Shown here: positions 48,775-60,130 of the stretch, piece after piece
How the letters are laid out: each line of letters begins with the position of its first letter
Position numbering within the stretch: the first letter of the stretch is position 1
NCBI GenBank assembly: GCA_944472135.2
Contig: OX235270.1
Location: forward strand, 117,071,842-117,135,841
Origin: Trichobilharzia regenti
Taxonomy: Eukaryota; Platyhelminthes; Trematoda; Strigeidida; Schistosomatidae
DNA length: 64,000 nt
Direction of reading: 5' to 3'
Translations under genes and position numbers: made by a program
The notes under the pieces: generated by a model
Seen by the model: only the letters and a program-made list of their open reading frames with translations
Database searches by the model: none
Told to the model about the DNA's origin: nothing

Positions 48775-49992
48775 AAAGACCAGGTTTTCAGTGGAAAATG
48801 ATATCATTCTACATCACAGGTCCTCATCACCTGCAAACTACCTGAAATTACAATGGTTATAAATAATGACATTTCATACTTCAATGTTTGAAAAGTAATA
48901 AATAAAACATTATAAGATGAACACATTCAGAATATAAGTACTACAATTTTTAGTTTAAGTTACCATCAGTTTATATGTTATTAAACTATGAAAAAAAGGG
49001 AGGGTTAAGAGAAGACAGGAAACAGATAAATCCAGTAACCAGTGTTAGCTTGTACGTTAACATGGCAACTCAAGGAGGTTAAAGTTCATAAAACTGAAAC
49101 TCTGCTCAGTGAGCTAGACTCACCAATGTGTATGACTAATTGGCATAATCGAAGTAATACGGTTACCAGGGGAGTGAGAGATTGACTACACTGTCTTTCT
49201 GTGTGCATAAGTTTGTTCTGAAACATTTGATTACAATTGCTTCAGCAGATCGCGGTGAATTTGCTGTCCTTTGTATGTTGAATATTTCGAAGGATTTGGA
49301 AATCTCAAGTGAATGACCCATACCCACAAGGAATATACTCTGAAAACCGGATAGAAGCCCTTCTTTCTGTCCTTCCAATGTATTTGCTGCCAAGGGTGCA
49401 CGTAAATTTATAAATGCAGATGGAGGTAACATCAGCAGGGTACTTATTCAGTTTCGATTGGCTTATAGAGCATGTAGTACTGTATAGTGTCACCAGATTG
49501 ACTGCAGGGAAGCATCTCTCTATTGCTCCTTTCATCCTCTTTTCAATCTTTTGCGATATGGTCTCCCCTTTGTATGGGAGGCAAATGAACACTTTCTTCT
49601 TTTCAACTGTTGGATATTTCTCTTTCTCACCTCTTTCTTTGCTGTACTTTAGGATAAATCCTTTTGGATACACGTTTTCCTTAAGGCATTTTTCAACAAA
49701 CCTTAATTCTTCTTCTATCTTGTTAGGCTAACATAACTTCCTGGCTCTGTCGTATAGTGTCCTTACTGATCCCCCCTCACAACTTATAAGACAGATGGCA
49801 GTGCCTTTAACTAAATACTGTAATGCTTATATTCTCCATACGTTCATCTTATAATGTTTTCTCCATCACCTCTCAAACATTCAAGTATGAAATGTCATTA
49901 TTTATAACCATTGTAATTTCAGGTAGTTTGTAGGTGATGAGAACCTGTGAAGTAGAATGATATCATTTTATACTGCAAATCTGGTCTTTTTT
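48775..49992 (-). mobile_element. PLE remnant flanked by 165-bp inverted repeats
   Basis: The left arm (48775-48940) is the inverse complement of 49826-49992 at roughly 85-90% identity by eye. The shared core includes AAATGATATCATTCTAC, CAAACTACCTGAAATTACAA and AATGACATTTCATACTT. The enclosed segment encodes a PLE nuclease on -. The inverted ends make this a compact foldback-like unit. Confidence 0.75.
49163..49673 (-). pseudogene. PLE GIY-YIG endonuclease and linker, frameshifted
   Basis: 49673-49305 encodes the linker KVFICLPYKGETISQKIEKR and the nuclease motifs ICIYKFTC and SKYIGRTERRASIRFSEYIP, where IYKFTC and KYIGRT stand at the two GIY-YIG tyrosine positions. A frameshift leads into 49432-49163 with GHSLEISKSFEIFNIQRT, RSAEAIVIKCF and LCTQKDSVVNLSLPW, the usual PLE C-terminus. 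The reverse transcriptase is missing. Confidence 0.85.
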
Positions 49993-50892
49993 CCTCCATA
50001 ACTCTTTATTCCACTTTACCTTCTAAGAAATAATCACAAGCTACGCAATATGTTGAGTCACTATTAAAATACAGGTAAGTTTCAGTTTAACTTACTGGTT
50101 CTACTACTGAAACGAGATGAACTGAAGCGAAAATTTAGATTTCGACCACCCAAAGATTCGAACCAACGGCTTTCAGGTAACCACTTCATTGAATTATCAT
50201 CACAGTTATAAGATTCAGCTACTAGTTAGGTTTTATTTTCGTCTCACTTATCCAGTTGTCTCAGATGACAAGTGAATGCTCAATATTTAACTCTTTCTTT
50301 CATTAAAACAACATAATTTCAAGTCATTTCAACAATGACTGATAGCATGAATTAGTTCTCTTCTCTAATTCAGTACAACTGTATCCAGAATAAGACGTGG
50401 CAAGACACGTAGTGTAATTGAAAGTAACAAACGGTTAACTATCACTCAGATGGAAGTGAAATAATGAAACAGAAAGCAGCTGCAACTAATTGTAAGCCTG
50501 TAGGCTAGGGTCCTTCGGTAACATATTCAAATACTGAAGTAACCTAGGCCTTTCATCAATCTTATTCAGTGAAGTGTCTTCTTATATAGGTGTTTGAATT
50601 GCAAATAAGAATAATATGTAATGACAATAATCCGATTATAAATTCAGATAGGTCATACTTCACAGTTTGTGTATAATCTGAATTTATAATTATTTCACAC
50701 CTACTGTAATATCCACCGGGAAGGACAATAATTTAAAAATCATTCGAACTTCATGGTTTTAAATAGAAATTCACAAAATAATAATAGTATGGCGAAAGCC
50801 ACACACTTATCTTTAAAACAAAATATCCTTTGGAATTAACACATATTCACTAACTTCGCAAAGATTCTTCAGAAAAAATAAACAAAATAAAC
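49993..50892. other. Nothing recognised; 15-bp inverted repeat near 50633-50690
   Basis: ATTATAAATTCAGAT and its inverse complement are separated by about 30 bases. Otherwise AT-rich unassigned sequence. Confidence 0.4.
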
Positions 50893-51036
50893 ACATGCAT
50901 GGTCCGGAGTCCGATCCCCGGCCGACACACAGCTGATTTCAATGTTTGGCCTGCTAAATTTGGGCTGCCGATTTCACACGCTAAAAATTCCATAGTTACT
51001 GTGTGGAATCAAGTTATAACAAAATTTTAAAAAAAG
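50893..51036 (+). repeat. tRNA-headed SINE, type B1, 5'-truncated
   Basis: Starts inside the tRNA-like stem-loop (CATGCATGGTCCGG), then a B-box-like GTCCGATCCCCGG. The body TTTGGGCTGCCGATTTC and the tail TACTGTGTGGAATCAAG run into an A-rich end. Confidence 0.78.
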
Positions 51037-53229
51037 TAAATAAATAATTGGCATTTCCTCTTTATCCCCTATAAAATCACCTGTTTCCAGAAAATAGTGA
51101 AAAATGCAAACCTATAAAACCGAGCTAGTTATAGAAGTAAGCAAAGTGGTCGACACTCTCGACTATGGCCAAAGTGTAATTACACAGATCACTAATGGAC
51201 TTTCAGCTTGCAGTTGGTGGGTGCAATCGGTATACCAAACACTCATAGAATGAATGTCTACCTATTACATCCACGGCTAGTTCTGAAACCAATCCGGATG
51301 CCGTATTCCCTAGATTCCATTGGATGTAGAATGCTTATGGTCCCTTGGGTTTTAAAGACCATACTGATCAAGCCAATTCACTTGTGGTTATCATAAGAAG
51401 TGGTTCTTTCCATTAAGACTTAGGTAACAAACAATTGTAACCAGTTGGTGGGAATCACATCTGATCCTAGTAACACAACTAAAATCTCACTCAGTTTAAC
51501 TCATAAACTAAACCTATCGTCTATGATTACCCCTGAAAGTGCCTATCCAGACCCTGTTACTCCTCGTCGCTTAAGATTACATACATTCCAGGAAGTACTA
51601 AGTGTCCCATGTTAATATCCCATCCGTGATGCTAATGAAGGGTGGCTGGTTTAAAATGTACCTACTGATTCATTCTTGCCAGTGATAGTTTTGTTAAATC
51701 CAACGTTGCTCAATCTTGTGCAAATTAGGTGCGTTAGAAGTTCCTAAACAGTTCAGAATTTAAATGTTATAGACCACCCATTAAATTGAATCCTTTTTCT
51801 TTTCCGATATGTAACAAAAAATGACTGGTAACTTCGTCTCTGTCTTCTGGAGGTTAACCGAACTCAATCTATATGAAAGCGTTTGCATTTGTGGACAAGA
51901 CTGGATACGCGCTGCTGCAGGACAATTACAGATATATAATTTTCAAGGCTTAAATTTTCAAACTCCTCAGAAAAGTATTGTACCTGTCTTGGTAGCGAAA
52001 TTATGGGAAGGCTTCTGCCTAATAACCCCATCATAGTGTAAAAAACTTAGAATACAGAGGTTAAGTCTCTGCCGTGGTATCACTTCATTGAACTGCTGTT
52101 CCAGCTATAGTAGCTAGTACAGGTATTGCGATATTCAAAGCTAAGTATTGACTGAAGGGAGACGAAGTGGACTGGCAATTAATTAATGTTGAATACATTG
52201 TAAGAACTTCTTCAGGTCATCGAGTTTTGTAACTATAAAACTCATTACATAAACACCAAACAAAAGAATTGCCTTATATTTCATCAACGTTTCAGTAAAA
52301 TTCTTTGAGAAATTCTTGTGAGCTATCAAAATATATTCGAGCTAAAAACATCCAGGATCACTACAAAACTTGTTATGTCGTAAATCCAGCAAGCTGAAAA
52401 AAGGCTAAACAATATTAACGAAGTTAATCATTACCACAGTACGCTAGTTAAGCATTATGATACTAACTGACTGCGAAATCAGGTTTCAACTGGAGTCCCT
52501 TAGGCCTTAATTACATGAAAGACATTTACAGTGAATGGTAATCGGTAGACCTAGAAACCGTTCACAAGTCAATGGAGAACTCAACAAAGTGTTTGAGTTC
52601 ATCAGGTGGAGAATTAAATCAACCACAACCGTGTTAGCTCCTGAAATTGGCTTATGCTGATTAGTATTAATACTGATAAGTTCGTCGTGCCTTTCATAAA
52701 AGCCGACAAAACGAATTCTGATAGTCCTCACTGAGTGAAAAATTGGTAAGTGTCATGTGTTTAAATGCACCCTTATGTCAGTTTTATTTTGGATGAGTGC
52801 ACTATCACATGAACCTCAGCATTACTTAAGCCATTATTCCATTTTCTAATCAAACATATTTTTATAGTGGTAACTGGCAATGGAGTTCTCACTGCATATT
52901 TTTTCTTTCTAGATAATTGTTGGTTAAAAGAACCTATATTCCAGTGAAGGCTGGTGTTATTGTTAACGCAAAATACTACCACTCATTGTTTTAACAACCG
53001 TAATACTATCTGTTATACTACTGTGCCACACGACGACATAATGAGTTTTTGCTTTTCTTACTCATCTGCTACGTACCCAGTAAAGTGATTATTTGAAAAG
53101 CATTATGTTTTTGGGTCTGACATCACTAACATATCTTGTTTAAATAAAAGTTCTATATTTTTGGCCTAATTATCTAATAAACTTAACTATTCTAACATGA
53201 TCTGCTTGTTTATCTCTTTCTCAAATTAG
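51037..53229. other. Nothing recognised before netrin exon 2
   Basis: Intron sequence. The 51208-51620 part is less AT-rich than the surroundings but matches no repeat seen elsewhere in the window. Confidence 0.35.
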
Positions 53230-53418
53230 AATGTGACTGCAATCTTCATTCGAATGAATGCCGATTTTCAAATGCACTTTATTTGTTATCTAATCGTGTA
53301 AGTGGTGGTGTCTGCGAAAATTGTCAGCATAACACAATCGGTCGCAACTGTCATCAATGTGCTGAAGGTTATTATCGGGACTGGACAAAACCAACAAGCC
53401 ATGAACATGTCTGTCTAC
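53230..53418 (+). CDS. Netrin, exon 2 (second laminin-EGF module)
   Basis: Acceptor CTCAAATTAG ends at 53229 and donor GTAAGT starts at 53419. The exon is 189 bases, phase 1 at both ends; the split codon at its start reads AAA (Lys). It encodes one complete laminin-EGF module with eight cysteines: CDCN, NEC, GGVCENC, RNCHQC and HVC. It contains NTIGRNCH and [10 protein letters not shown], which match the second EGF module of netrins (the position of the family's HNTAGRHC and EGFYRD motifs). The reading frame continues exon 1 directly, so the two belong together despite the 38-kb gap. Confidence 0.9.
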
Positions 53419-53943
53419 GTAAGTCACAAAAAAATAGTACAGTTATCATTTGTGTAAAATTAGCGATTGAATGTTAGAGAAAACTTGTTTTCCGCAGGAC
53501 TAGACTTCTGACTCCATGAAAAAAGCTTTATTTTATTTTTATTTTCATTTATTCGTGGCGTACATCTAAGTATCATTCCATTAATGGCGAAGTTCAACAA
53601 TAGCGTCCCATAAGTGTGAACGCTCCAGTGACCTTGTTGAACTTTGCCAGTTTAATTAGTAATATTCCTAGAATCAAAAAGTACTACACGAAATATTCCC
53701 TGTGGATATTTAAACTGCAATTCCCTTAAGGGCAGTAAAATATTTAGTTATTCAAACTACATGGTCTTCGGTTTCTGAGGAACAAATCGCCAAGTGAGTT
53801 TGACTTTTTACCACATAATGTCTAGTGTCATAGAAGCTAGAAGACTTGCAAGCAAAAAGCAACAAACTGGAGAGGCTGGCAGCAAAGACATGACTCCAAG
53901 TAAACACAAAGAAGACGGAGGTGATGAGGATAACCAACCAACA

Positions 53944-54122
53944 GTACAGTGGTTAGGACTGTCGCCGACCATGCACATGGTCCGGGGTTCGATACCCTGC
54001 CAACGCACACCTGATATCTATAGTCGGCCTGCAAAATTTGGGCTACCGATATCCATGCTGAAAATTCCATACTTGTACCAAAAATACAGTGTGGAATCAA
54101 GTTGCAATCAAAAAAATAAAAC
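53944..54122 (+). repeat. tRNA-headed SINE, type B1, nested in RTE
   Basis: Complete copy with A-box-like CAGTGGTTAGGACTG, B-box-like GGGTTCGATACCC, body GGCCTGCAAAATTTGGGC, and tail CAGTGTGGAATCAAG followed by an A-rich end. It is flanked by the 8-bp target duplication AACCAACA (53936-53943 and 54123-54130). Confidence 0.88.
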
Positions 54123-54555
54123 AACCAACACCAATCACCATCAACAGGAGGGATTTAACATAGGTTACTTCCTGTCTTCACTTAACTAGGAAGCATCGTT
54201 TCAACTACAGGCAGTCGGAACAGATGACGACGTCAAAGCCACTCAGGATAAGAGAGGAAAGATACGCACGCCTCCCTTAAACTGAAACTAGTTTGGAAAT
54301 ATTCTGCAATCAACATAAGGAACGAGATTCGGATTATACTCAATACCAATGTGAAGAGACTCAAATTATGCTATACGGGTCAGAAACTTGACCGGCGTGT
54401 CACGAAGAGTATTTCCAACAGCCAGTTGCAGATTTTCATAAACAGCTGCCTCGTTCGCTGTCCGGCTCTGTAGTGAAGATCAAATAGCCGGCCAGAAAGA
54501 ATGAGTAACAAGAAACTCAGGCTAGGAACAAATCAACCAAGGGCCGACTGCTGAA

Positions 54556-54795
54556 CAAATTTTTTTCCTTCACGTTCCCCAGTGGAACATAGGGCTTCAA
54601 GCTAGTGGCTTGAAGATTCTGCAGCAGTGTTTATTTTACAGGATGGGGTTGCTAGCCTCATTCCAAACCTTTCCTCTTTACCAGCATTATTTCTGGCTTA
54701 GCGAGGCAAAGGAGTGCGTCTGTGGCCGGGGGTCGAACCCCAGACCATGTGCATGGTCGGCGAGCGTCCTAACCGCTATGCAAACGACGTACGAA
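54556..54795 (-). repeat. tRNA-headed SINE, type B2, nested in RTE
   Basis: Its A-tail is T7 on the + strand at 54560. The tail reads GAAGCCCTATGTTCCACTGG on -. The B box is GGGTTCGACCCCC and the A-box region ends near 54790. It splits the RTE fragment between GCTGAACAAAT and GGAGAAAATGG. Confidence 0.85.
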
Positions 54796-57002
54796 TATAG
54801 GAGAAAATGGAGATGGATCAAGTGTACATTGAAGAGACGGTCGAATGACATCGTGTGCCAGGCCCTCGAGTGGAATTTCAATGGGAAGTGACGAGTGGGT
54901 CTTCAATGTGAGGTTGACATTGAGGAGATAGTGTGAGGAGATTAGGGACCCACATGAAGAGGACGGCAGAAAACAGGACAAAGTGGAGATGTGTTGTTGA
55001 AGTCCTGTATCCCATTCGAAACTCAAGGGAATAATAATAAATCCGTTAATACTGGCATAAATGTACATCTGACTGACTAGTGTAAAACAGAAGAAAATGT
55101 GCTTTCTAGTTTTAATACTAATAATGTCTTCATTTCAAAGAGTACCTTTGATAAAATATGGAATTCTAATTGTTAATCACTCCTGCATGTAATGACACTT
55201 GTTTATCCCTTCATTACTACTGCTTGAAAATGATAATCACTATTGAAGGCTTTTCACCTAACTGCCCGTTAATTAGGATCTATCCACCATACTGAATATG
55301 TAAAAATACTTTACTCATGTTTAGTTTCCATAATTTAAAGACATCATCTACAAGTGCATTCAGTATAAAAAATAAAAAAAATTAAAACGAACTAAAATTC
55401 TGTTCAACTAGCATTAATTAATTTTAAGATTGGTCTACCGAATTTTTTATATTTTTGTTTCATTTTGTTTACGAGATGCGTACATAATAACCTTTTGAAT
55501 TAACTAGTCCAGATGGCTGAAATTTTTAATCGATGTTTTTTCCCCTTTTATCATTATACGTTTCTTTTATCAAGAGTATATATATATATACATGTATATA
55601 TCACAGCAGATGTGTTCACCGACTATAATAATTCTTACCACTGCGCATATTTTAAAACAAATCGGACATAGATCATTATAAAGCAATACACTGACTTGTG
55701 TACGTATTAATCAAGACTTTCTTTTATCTAAAACTAAAACGTGTTTTTATGCACAATGTTATCTGTGCAATTAGAAAAGTTCTTTGAAACTTTTAGGACT
55801 AGGAATTTATACTAAGAATATAATTAGTTATTTTCTTAGTAAAGAAGTGAGTTTAGTGATGCTTGGCATAAGCGGATTTGGCTGTATAAGAGAGGATTCA
55901 ATCTCTTTGTTGATGGATGATTGAATTTCCCGTGTGTAATACTGTAATTATATCTCATCAGCATTCCAAGCTTATTGAAGCATTTAAGCTTATTTATGCA
56001 CACTGGTGAATATGTGATTCCGTTACTTTCGACTCAGAGTTATTTGAAAATACACTGAGTCATTTCATTATTTGACCTTATGTAACTATTTCGAAACTAT
56101 CTGCCACTAGGCAGAAAGTGGAACCATTTGTCCTATTCGCTGCATCCTTTTGTGCACAACCTCTGTGACCCTGGGTGATATTATTTGCTCAAAGCCTGAA
56201 ATTAGATGGAATTATTGTTTTTTTCCAAGGGCCGAATGTTATAAGTGTTTCTATAAAAATTACTTTTCGAAGAGAATTGCACTGCTTGATAATTTTCCTA
56301 TCAAAATACCCAGCAAGGAAGCTATGAGCTTTCGGTTAAAACGTGGTTTACAGTGTTTTAAGACCATGAAAGTTAGCAGTTAATAAGTGACATTTTTCTG
56401 TTGAAAGGATCGTCTCTGACTGGACTTGGTCCGCCTCGGTTAAATGACCTTCATATTTACAAAACCTGTGGAGTGACCTAAATTACATGGAAGGTAGGAC
56501 CAATACAGTTAAATCACCATTTCGTTAGACTCCCAATTTAACCAGAAGTTTTGAGTGTTATACAAAATTTTTCCAGTAGTTCAGACAACTTACTTTAAGT
56601 TGGCATTCTGAAAGTCACTGGTGGCAACCATGATACGAATCATACCCTTGATCTACTTTAGAAAGTTAATACAGTTTGAATATACGTATCAATATACATC
56701 TTACTGTAGCGGCATTTAAAGGTAAATTTCTTCAAACTATGGATATTTTTATGGTTATATACGACATTGATGTTTTAGCATACCTAGAGGGGAAAGAACA
56801 AGAAGTTCAGCAAAAATATCATTTCGGCGATTTCATTTTGAAAAACTGTACAATCTTACTTAGAGACATAAATTTACATAGATATAATAATTATTTAATT
56901 CCAACTAATTACAGAGGCGAATAAAAGGTGACAATTGTTTCTAACATGATATGAATACTGTCGAAATATTTTCATAGCTGGGTATTTATTTTCTATATAC
57001 AG

Positions 57003-57158
57003 CATGTCGTTGTCATCCAATCGGATCTATAGTTCGTCATGACTGCGACAGAAGAAGTGGACAATGCCGATGCAAACAAGGTGTGGCTGGATTGACATGT
57101 GATCGTTGTCAAGATGGTTATCACCAAACACGTTCACCACTTAACCCGTGTACAAAAG
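57003..57158 (+). CDS. Netrin, exon 3 (third laminin-EGF module)
   Basis: Acceptor TTCTATATACAG ends at 57002 and donor GTAGGT starts at 57159. The exon is 156 bases, phase 1 at both ends; the junction codon with exon 2 reads CCA (Pro). It encodes the third laminin-EGF module with eight cysteines. The motifs CRCHPIGS, GQCRCKQGVAGLTCDRC and TRSPLNPC closely follow the third module of netrins. The next exon, expected to lead into the C345C/NTR domain, was not found between 57159 and 64000. Reading through the donor meets a TAA within three codons, which supports the splice site. Confidence 0.9.
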
Positions 57159-57367
57159 GTAGGTCATAAATTTGTTTGAAAATCTCGTTTTTCACTCTGT
57201 ATTGTTTTCACTCATTGATAGTTCCTAACATGCGGCCTGGAATAGTCTCCTGTTACATAAATGCTTTTGAAACTGTTGTCTCCCATCTAGGCATTTTATG
57301 AACTTGTCTGCACCAAAATGTTTTAAATGGAAAATATTCAAAATTAAGCGAATATGGCTTTTTGGTT

Positions 57368-57570
57368 AGAGGATTTCATCACGAGCTGACGTCGGTTAGA
57401 GGACCATTGGAAAACGAGCAGGCAGTACTGGACCGCTGTTTCATTGAAGTTTGGGACTCTTCATCAGTACGCACCTACCGGGGCTCGAACCCGAGACATT
57501 CTGGTTGCAAGGCGAGCTCGTAGATTATTAAGCCACTGATACCCGATCCAATGGCCGTGACCAGTAGGGT
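57368..57570 (-). repeat. Hammerhead SINE (type A), left member of a head-to-head pair
   Basis: On - the A box, B box (GGGCTCGAGCCCC is degraded), ribozyme (57425-57470) and tail can be followed. The ribozyme has the C3-to-A change and a broken stem II. Confidence 0.82.
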
Positions 57571-57895
57571 GTAGCAGGTTAAAAACGAGGTAGTAACTCA
57601 TCGAAGAAGATATTGCGGAGTGGTCTCGCGATGTCAGGAATCGGCAGAAGTTAAAATTTATGGGCCATTGGATCGAGACCCAGTGGCTTAATGGTCCACA
57701 AGCTAGCTCACCTTGTAAACATAAGGTCCTGGGTTCGAAACCCGGTGGGTGCATACTGATGAAGAGTCCCAAGCTAGGACGAAACAGCTGTCCAGTACTC
57801 CGAGGTTTTCCAATGGTTCTCTAACTGATATCAACTCATAATGAAATCCTCCAAACAATGAGACAAAATCCCGAAAATAAACCAATACTTGAATA
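57571..57895 (+). repeat. Hammerhead SINE (type A), right member of a head-to-head pair
   Basis: Head with CATCGAAGAAGATATTGCGG, A-box-like TGGCTTAATGGTCCACAAG, loop CTTGTAAAC, B box GGGTTCGAAACCC, ribozyme (57753-57798), tail ATGAAATCCTCCAAACAATG and an end near AACCAATACTTGA. Confidence 0.85.
57753..57798 (+). ncRNA. Hammerhead ribozyme, C3-to-A variant
   Basis: Stem II GTCC/GGAC and stem III ACAG/CTGT are intact. Stem I is ATACTG/CAGTAC with one end mismatch. The core reads ATGAAGA, so it is probably inactive. Confidence 0.7.
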
Positions 57896-57954
57896 TATGG
57901 TTTTGACTATCCTGCGATTTTTAATCATCATTCAGGGAATACTGTGAATCCGCA

Positions 57955-58130
57955 GATCCTGGAATTCATGGGCCGCTGAATTTCGTCTCTGTGACTGGAC
58001 AGAAGGAGTGCTGGGCTTGTAACCTGAGTTTGGTTCATGGCGGGTTCATAGGTGCATAGTGCCAAAATGTTTCAAATTAGGACGAAAAAGTGCTCCTTAG
58101 TTTTCTGTGGTTATCTAAGTAATATTACCT
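57955..58130 (+). repeat. Hammerhead SINE (type A), strongly decayed copy
   Basis: CATGGGCCGCTGAATTTCGT, GGGCTTGTAACCTGAG, CGGGTTCATAGGTGCATAGT and AATTAGGACGAAAAAG follow the order head, anticodon-like loop, B box and stem II/GAAA of type A. Confidence 0.5.
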
Positions 58131-58566
58131 CGAGGTTTAACTTGAAAATATCTTGAAAAATATTTATTCATGCTGAGTAGGTTTCTTAAACTTCGAATTT
58201 ACAGAAAATATCATCCATGTAGTTAGCATGACATTCACGGGTCCCAGATATTCTTTGCGATAAAACGATGTAATTCAACGGATTATTACACCGATTATTG
58301 TTCTCAAAACAATGGCAGAGGACAAAATTAGTCAGTTAAAAGTGTTTCACAGCTTTGGACAAAACCTCTGAGGTACTGAAATGAACTTCGTTGTGGTATG
58401 TCCACTGAAAATTAAATTTACTATCCACTAGTTTATTGTTATTGACTAAGCCACTGATAATAGCCACCACACATTTAAACAGTATCTTTTTTTAATAAGA
58501 TTTTGACTGAAGTGACAAGTTTTCTGGATGTATTAATTAGCACATCAGTCTCACTGTCACCTCACA

Positions 58567-58611
<45 letters not shown>

Positions 58612-59816
58612 TACAATATGCTAGATACTCCCTTTATTCCTATTTCTCTTCTATTTCCCGTTAGCTATCACTCAGCGTCAACTTTCTTTTTACTTGCTGT
58701 TTCAGCTACCTTTATTCCAAAACATTTGTATTCCCATATGAACTAGTTTATAGCCATCACTTTTATTGCAGTCCTCACTTGGTTTGATAAAATACTACTG
58801 GAATCTTTCCATTCCTTAACGCCCTCGGTGTTATTCAGCATTTTCCACCTTCATCATTCCTCGTGAAAACAGATACCCTAACCGCCACCTACAAATCTTT
58901 CTATATGATTGGTTATTTCGCAGTTTTGGTTTCGTTAGCCACCGCACCTGACTTATTATCAAAGGATATAGGTAGACTGCAGAATGTGGCTCAGCAACTG
59001 TTAACATATTTATACATTCGCTAGTGAACCACAATTATTGTTCAATTGCAATCGGTTTCACCTGATAGCTAGAATTTTAATAAACGGAGTAAGTTTTAAA
59101 CCCGCAACGGATTGTTTACAGACTAATAAGCTGTAGTTACATTAAAATTCAAAGCAACTTGTATTTATATTTCATCAAAAAATCAGTTATTTACACGATT
59201 ATTGCACTTTTTTGGATTGTAAAATCAATTCAAAAGGATATTTTTGCTCCCATCAAAAGGTACAAATAAGGTAAACATGATTGTTAAGTATATGAAAATT
59301 TCAGAATCGCGGCTGATCAACTTAAGAAAGTAATTCCTGTTTCATAAATCTGTAAAACTGAATGCATCTGTGGTATGGTGAGCATATTTTTCCTCTGATT
59401 TGTGTTCAAAAAACTACTTAACTTACTTTAGTAGATTTAAAGTGACACAAAGTAACTGTTCTCAGTTTCATCAACTAAAGTAATTAGGTAATTGCTTGTT
59501 CATCAGATAACATTTCATAACATGTTACCTGAACAACAGTCCAAGTGATAAAATCTCATGGGAAAGATTATCTCGATAGAATCTCTTATTCACATAATGT
59601 AATATCAAAATTAGAATGGTAATTTTGATTCGTAAGATTTGGTATACAATTTAACACGTAAAAACATTGCCTCTGACCATCTAACATAGGAGTATTAATT
59701 TAGACTTCATCCGAAAGATAAACACTAGTGTAGCAAAGTTAATTTATTGCAGTTGAACTCAAAAATATTATATTCACGTTTGTAGGTAAATAAATAAACT
59801 TAGAGGGATTTTCAGG
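58131..59816. other. TA microsatellite (58573-58609) and unassigned sequence
   Basis: One long TA run. The rest is AT-rich with no recognised gene. Confidence 0.4.
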
Positions 59817-60130
59817 TATTGGTTTATTGTAGGGATTTCGCTTCATTGGTTGGAGGATTTCATCATGAGCTGACATAGATTAGAGAACCATTGGAAAACC
59901 TTGGAGTACTGGACAGCTGTTTTGTCAGCCTAGTTTGGAGCCTCTTAGAAGTACGCACCCACTGGGGTTCGAACCCAGGACCTTCTGGGTACAAGGCCAG
60001 CGAGCTCATGCACCATTAAGCTACTGGTACCCGATCCAATGGCCAGTGCATGAATTCCAACTTCTGCAAATTCATGACATAGCGCAACTGCTAACCAATG
60101 TCTTCGGCCAGTATTCTTCCTCACACCCGA
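59817..60130 (-). repeat. Hammerhead SINE (type A), full-length but worn copy
   Basis: On - it runs from a head with GTGTGAGGAAGAATACTGGC through the A-box and B-box regions (GGGTTCGAACCCC) to the tail GATGAAATCC and AAATCCCTACAATAAACC, about 314 bp in all, giving the best size estimate for the family. The ribozyme region (59906-59954) has insertions and a lost core. Confidence 0.82.

Larger units (their letters stand above)
14911..53229 (+). other. Netrin intron 1 (38.3 kb, phase 1)
   Basis: Bounded by GTAAGT and a pyrimidine-rich tract ending AATTAG. It holds most of the repeats listed here: PLE, RTE and CR1-like retroelements, SINEs and foldback sequences. The largest retroelement copies (18 kb PLE, 30-33 kb RTE, 43 kb LINE, 49 kb PLE) are all antisense to netrin. 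No second conserved host gene was recognised inside it. Confidence 0.85.
53818..55045 (+). mobile_element. RTE-like LINE 3' fragment with two nested SINEs
   Basis: In + orientation the order matches the inverse complement of 30280-31100: AGAAGACTTGCAAGCAAAAA (after the catalytic box), GGTGATGAGGATAACCAACC, [SINE], CACCATCAACAGGAGGGATT, then CTATACGGGTCAGAAACTTG (LLYGSETW region), [SINE], GGAGAAAATGGAGATGGAT (RRKWRWI region), and the tail GTTGAAGTCCTGTATCCCAT followed by AATAATAATAA. Removing the SINEs restores collinearity. Confidence 0.85.
53419..57002 (+). other. Netrin intron 2 (3.6 kb, phase 1)
   Basis: Bounded by GTAAGT and TATACAG. It contains an RTE-like fragment (about 53818-55045) interrupted by two SINEs. 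From about 55045 to 57002 I see only AT-rich sequence, a short TA run near 55578 and open frames without recognisable similarity. Confidence 0.85.

Noticed and set aside
53283..53477. A separate small cysteine-rich gene starting at 53283
   Set aside because: It is the interior of netrin exon 2. The splice acceptor and the module's first cysteines lie upstream, and the 3' part runs into the intron.
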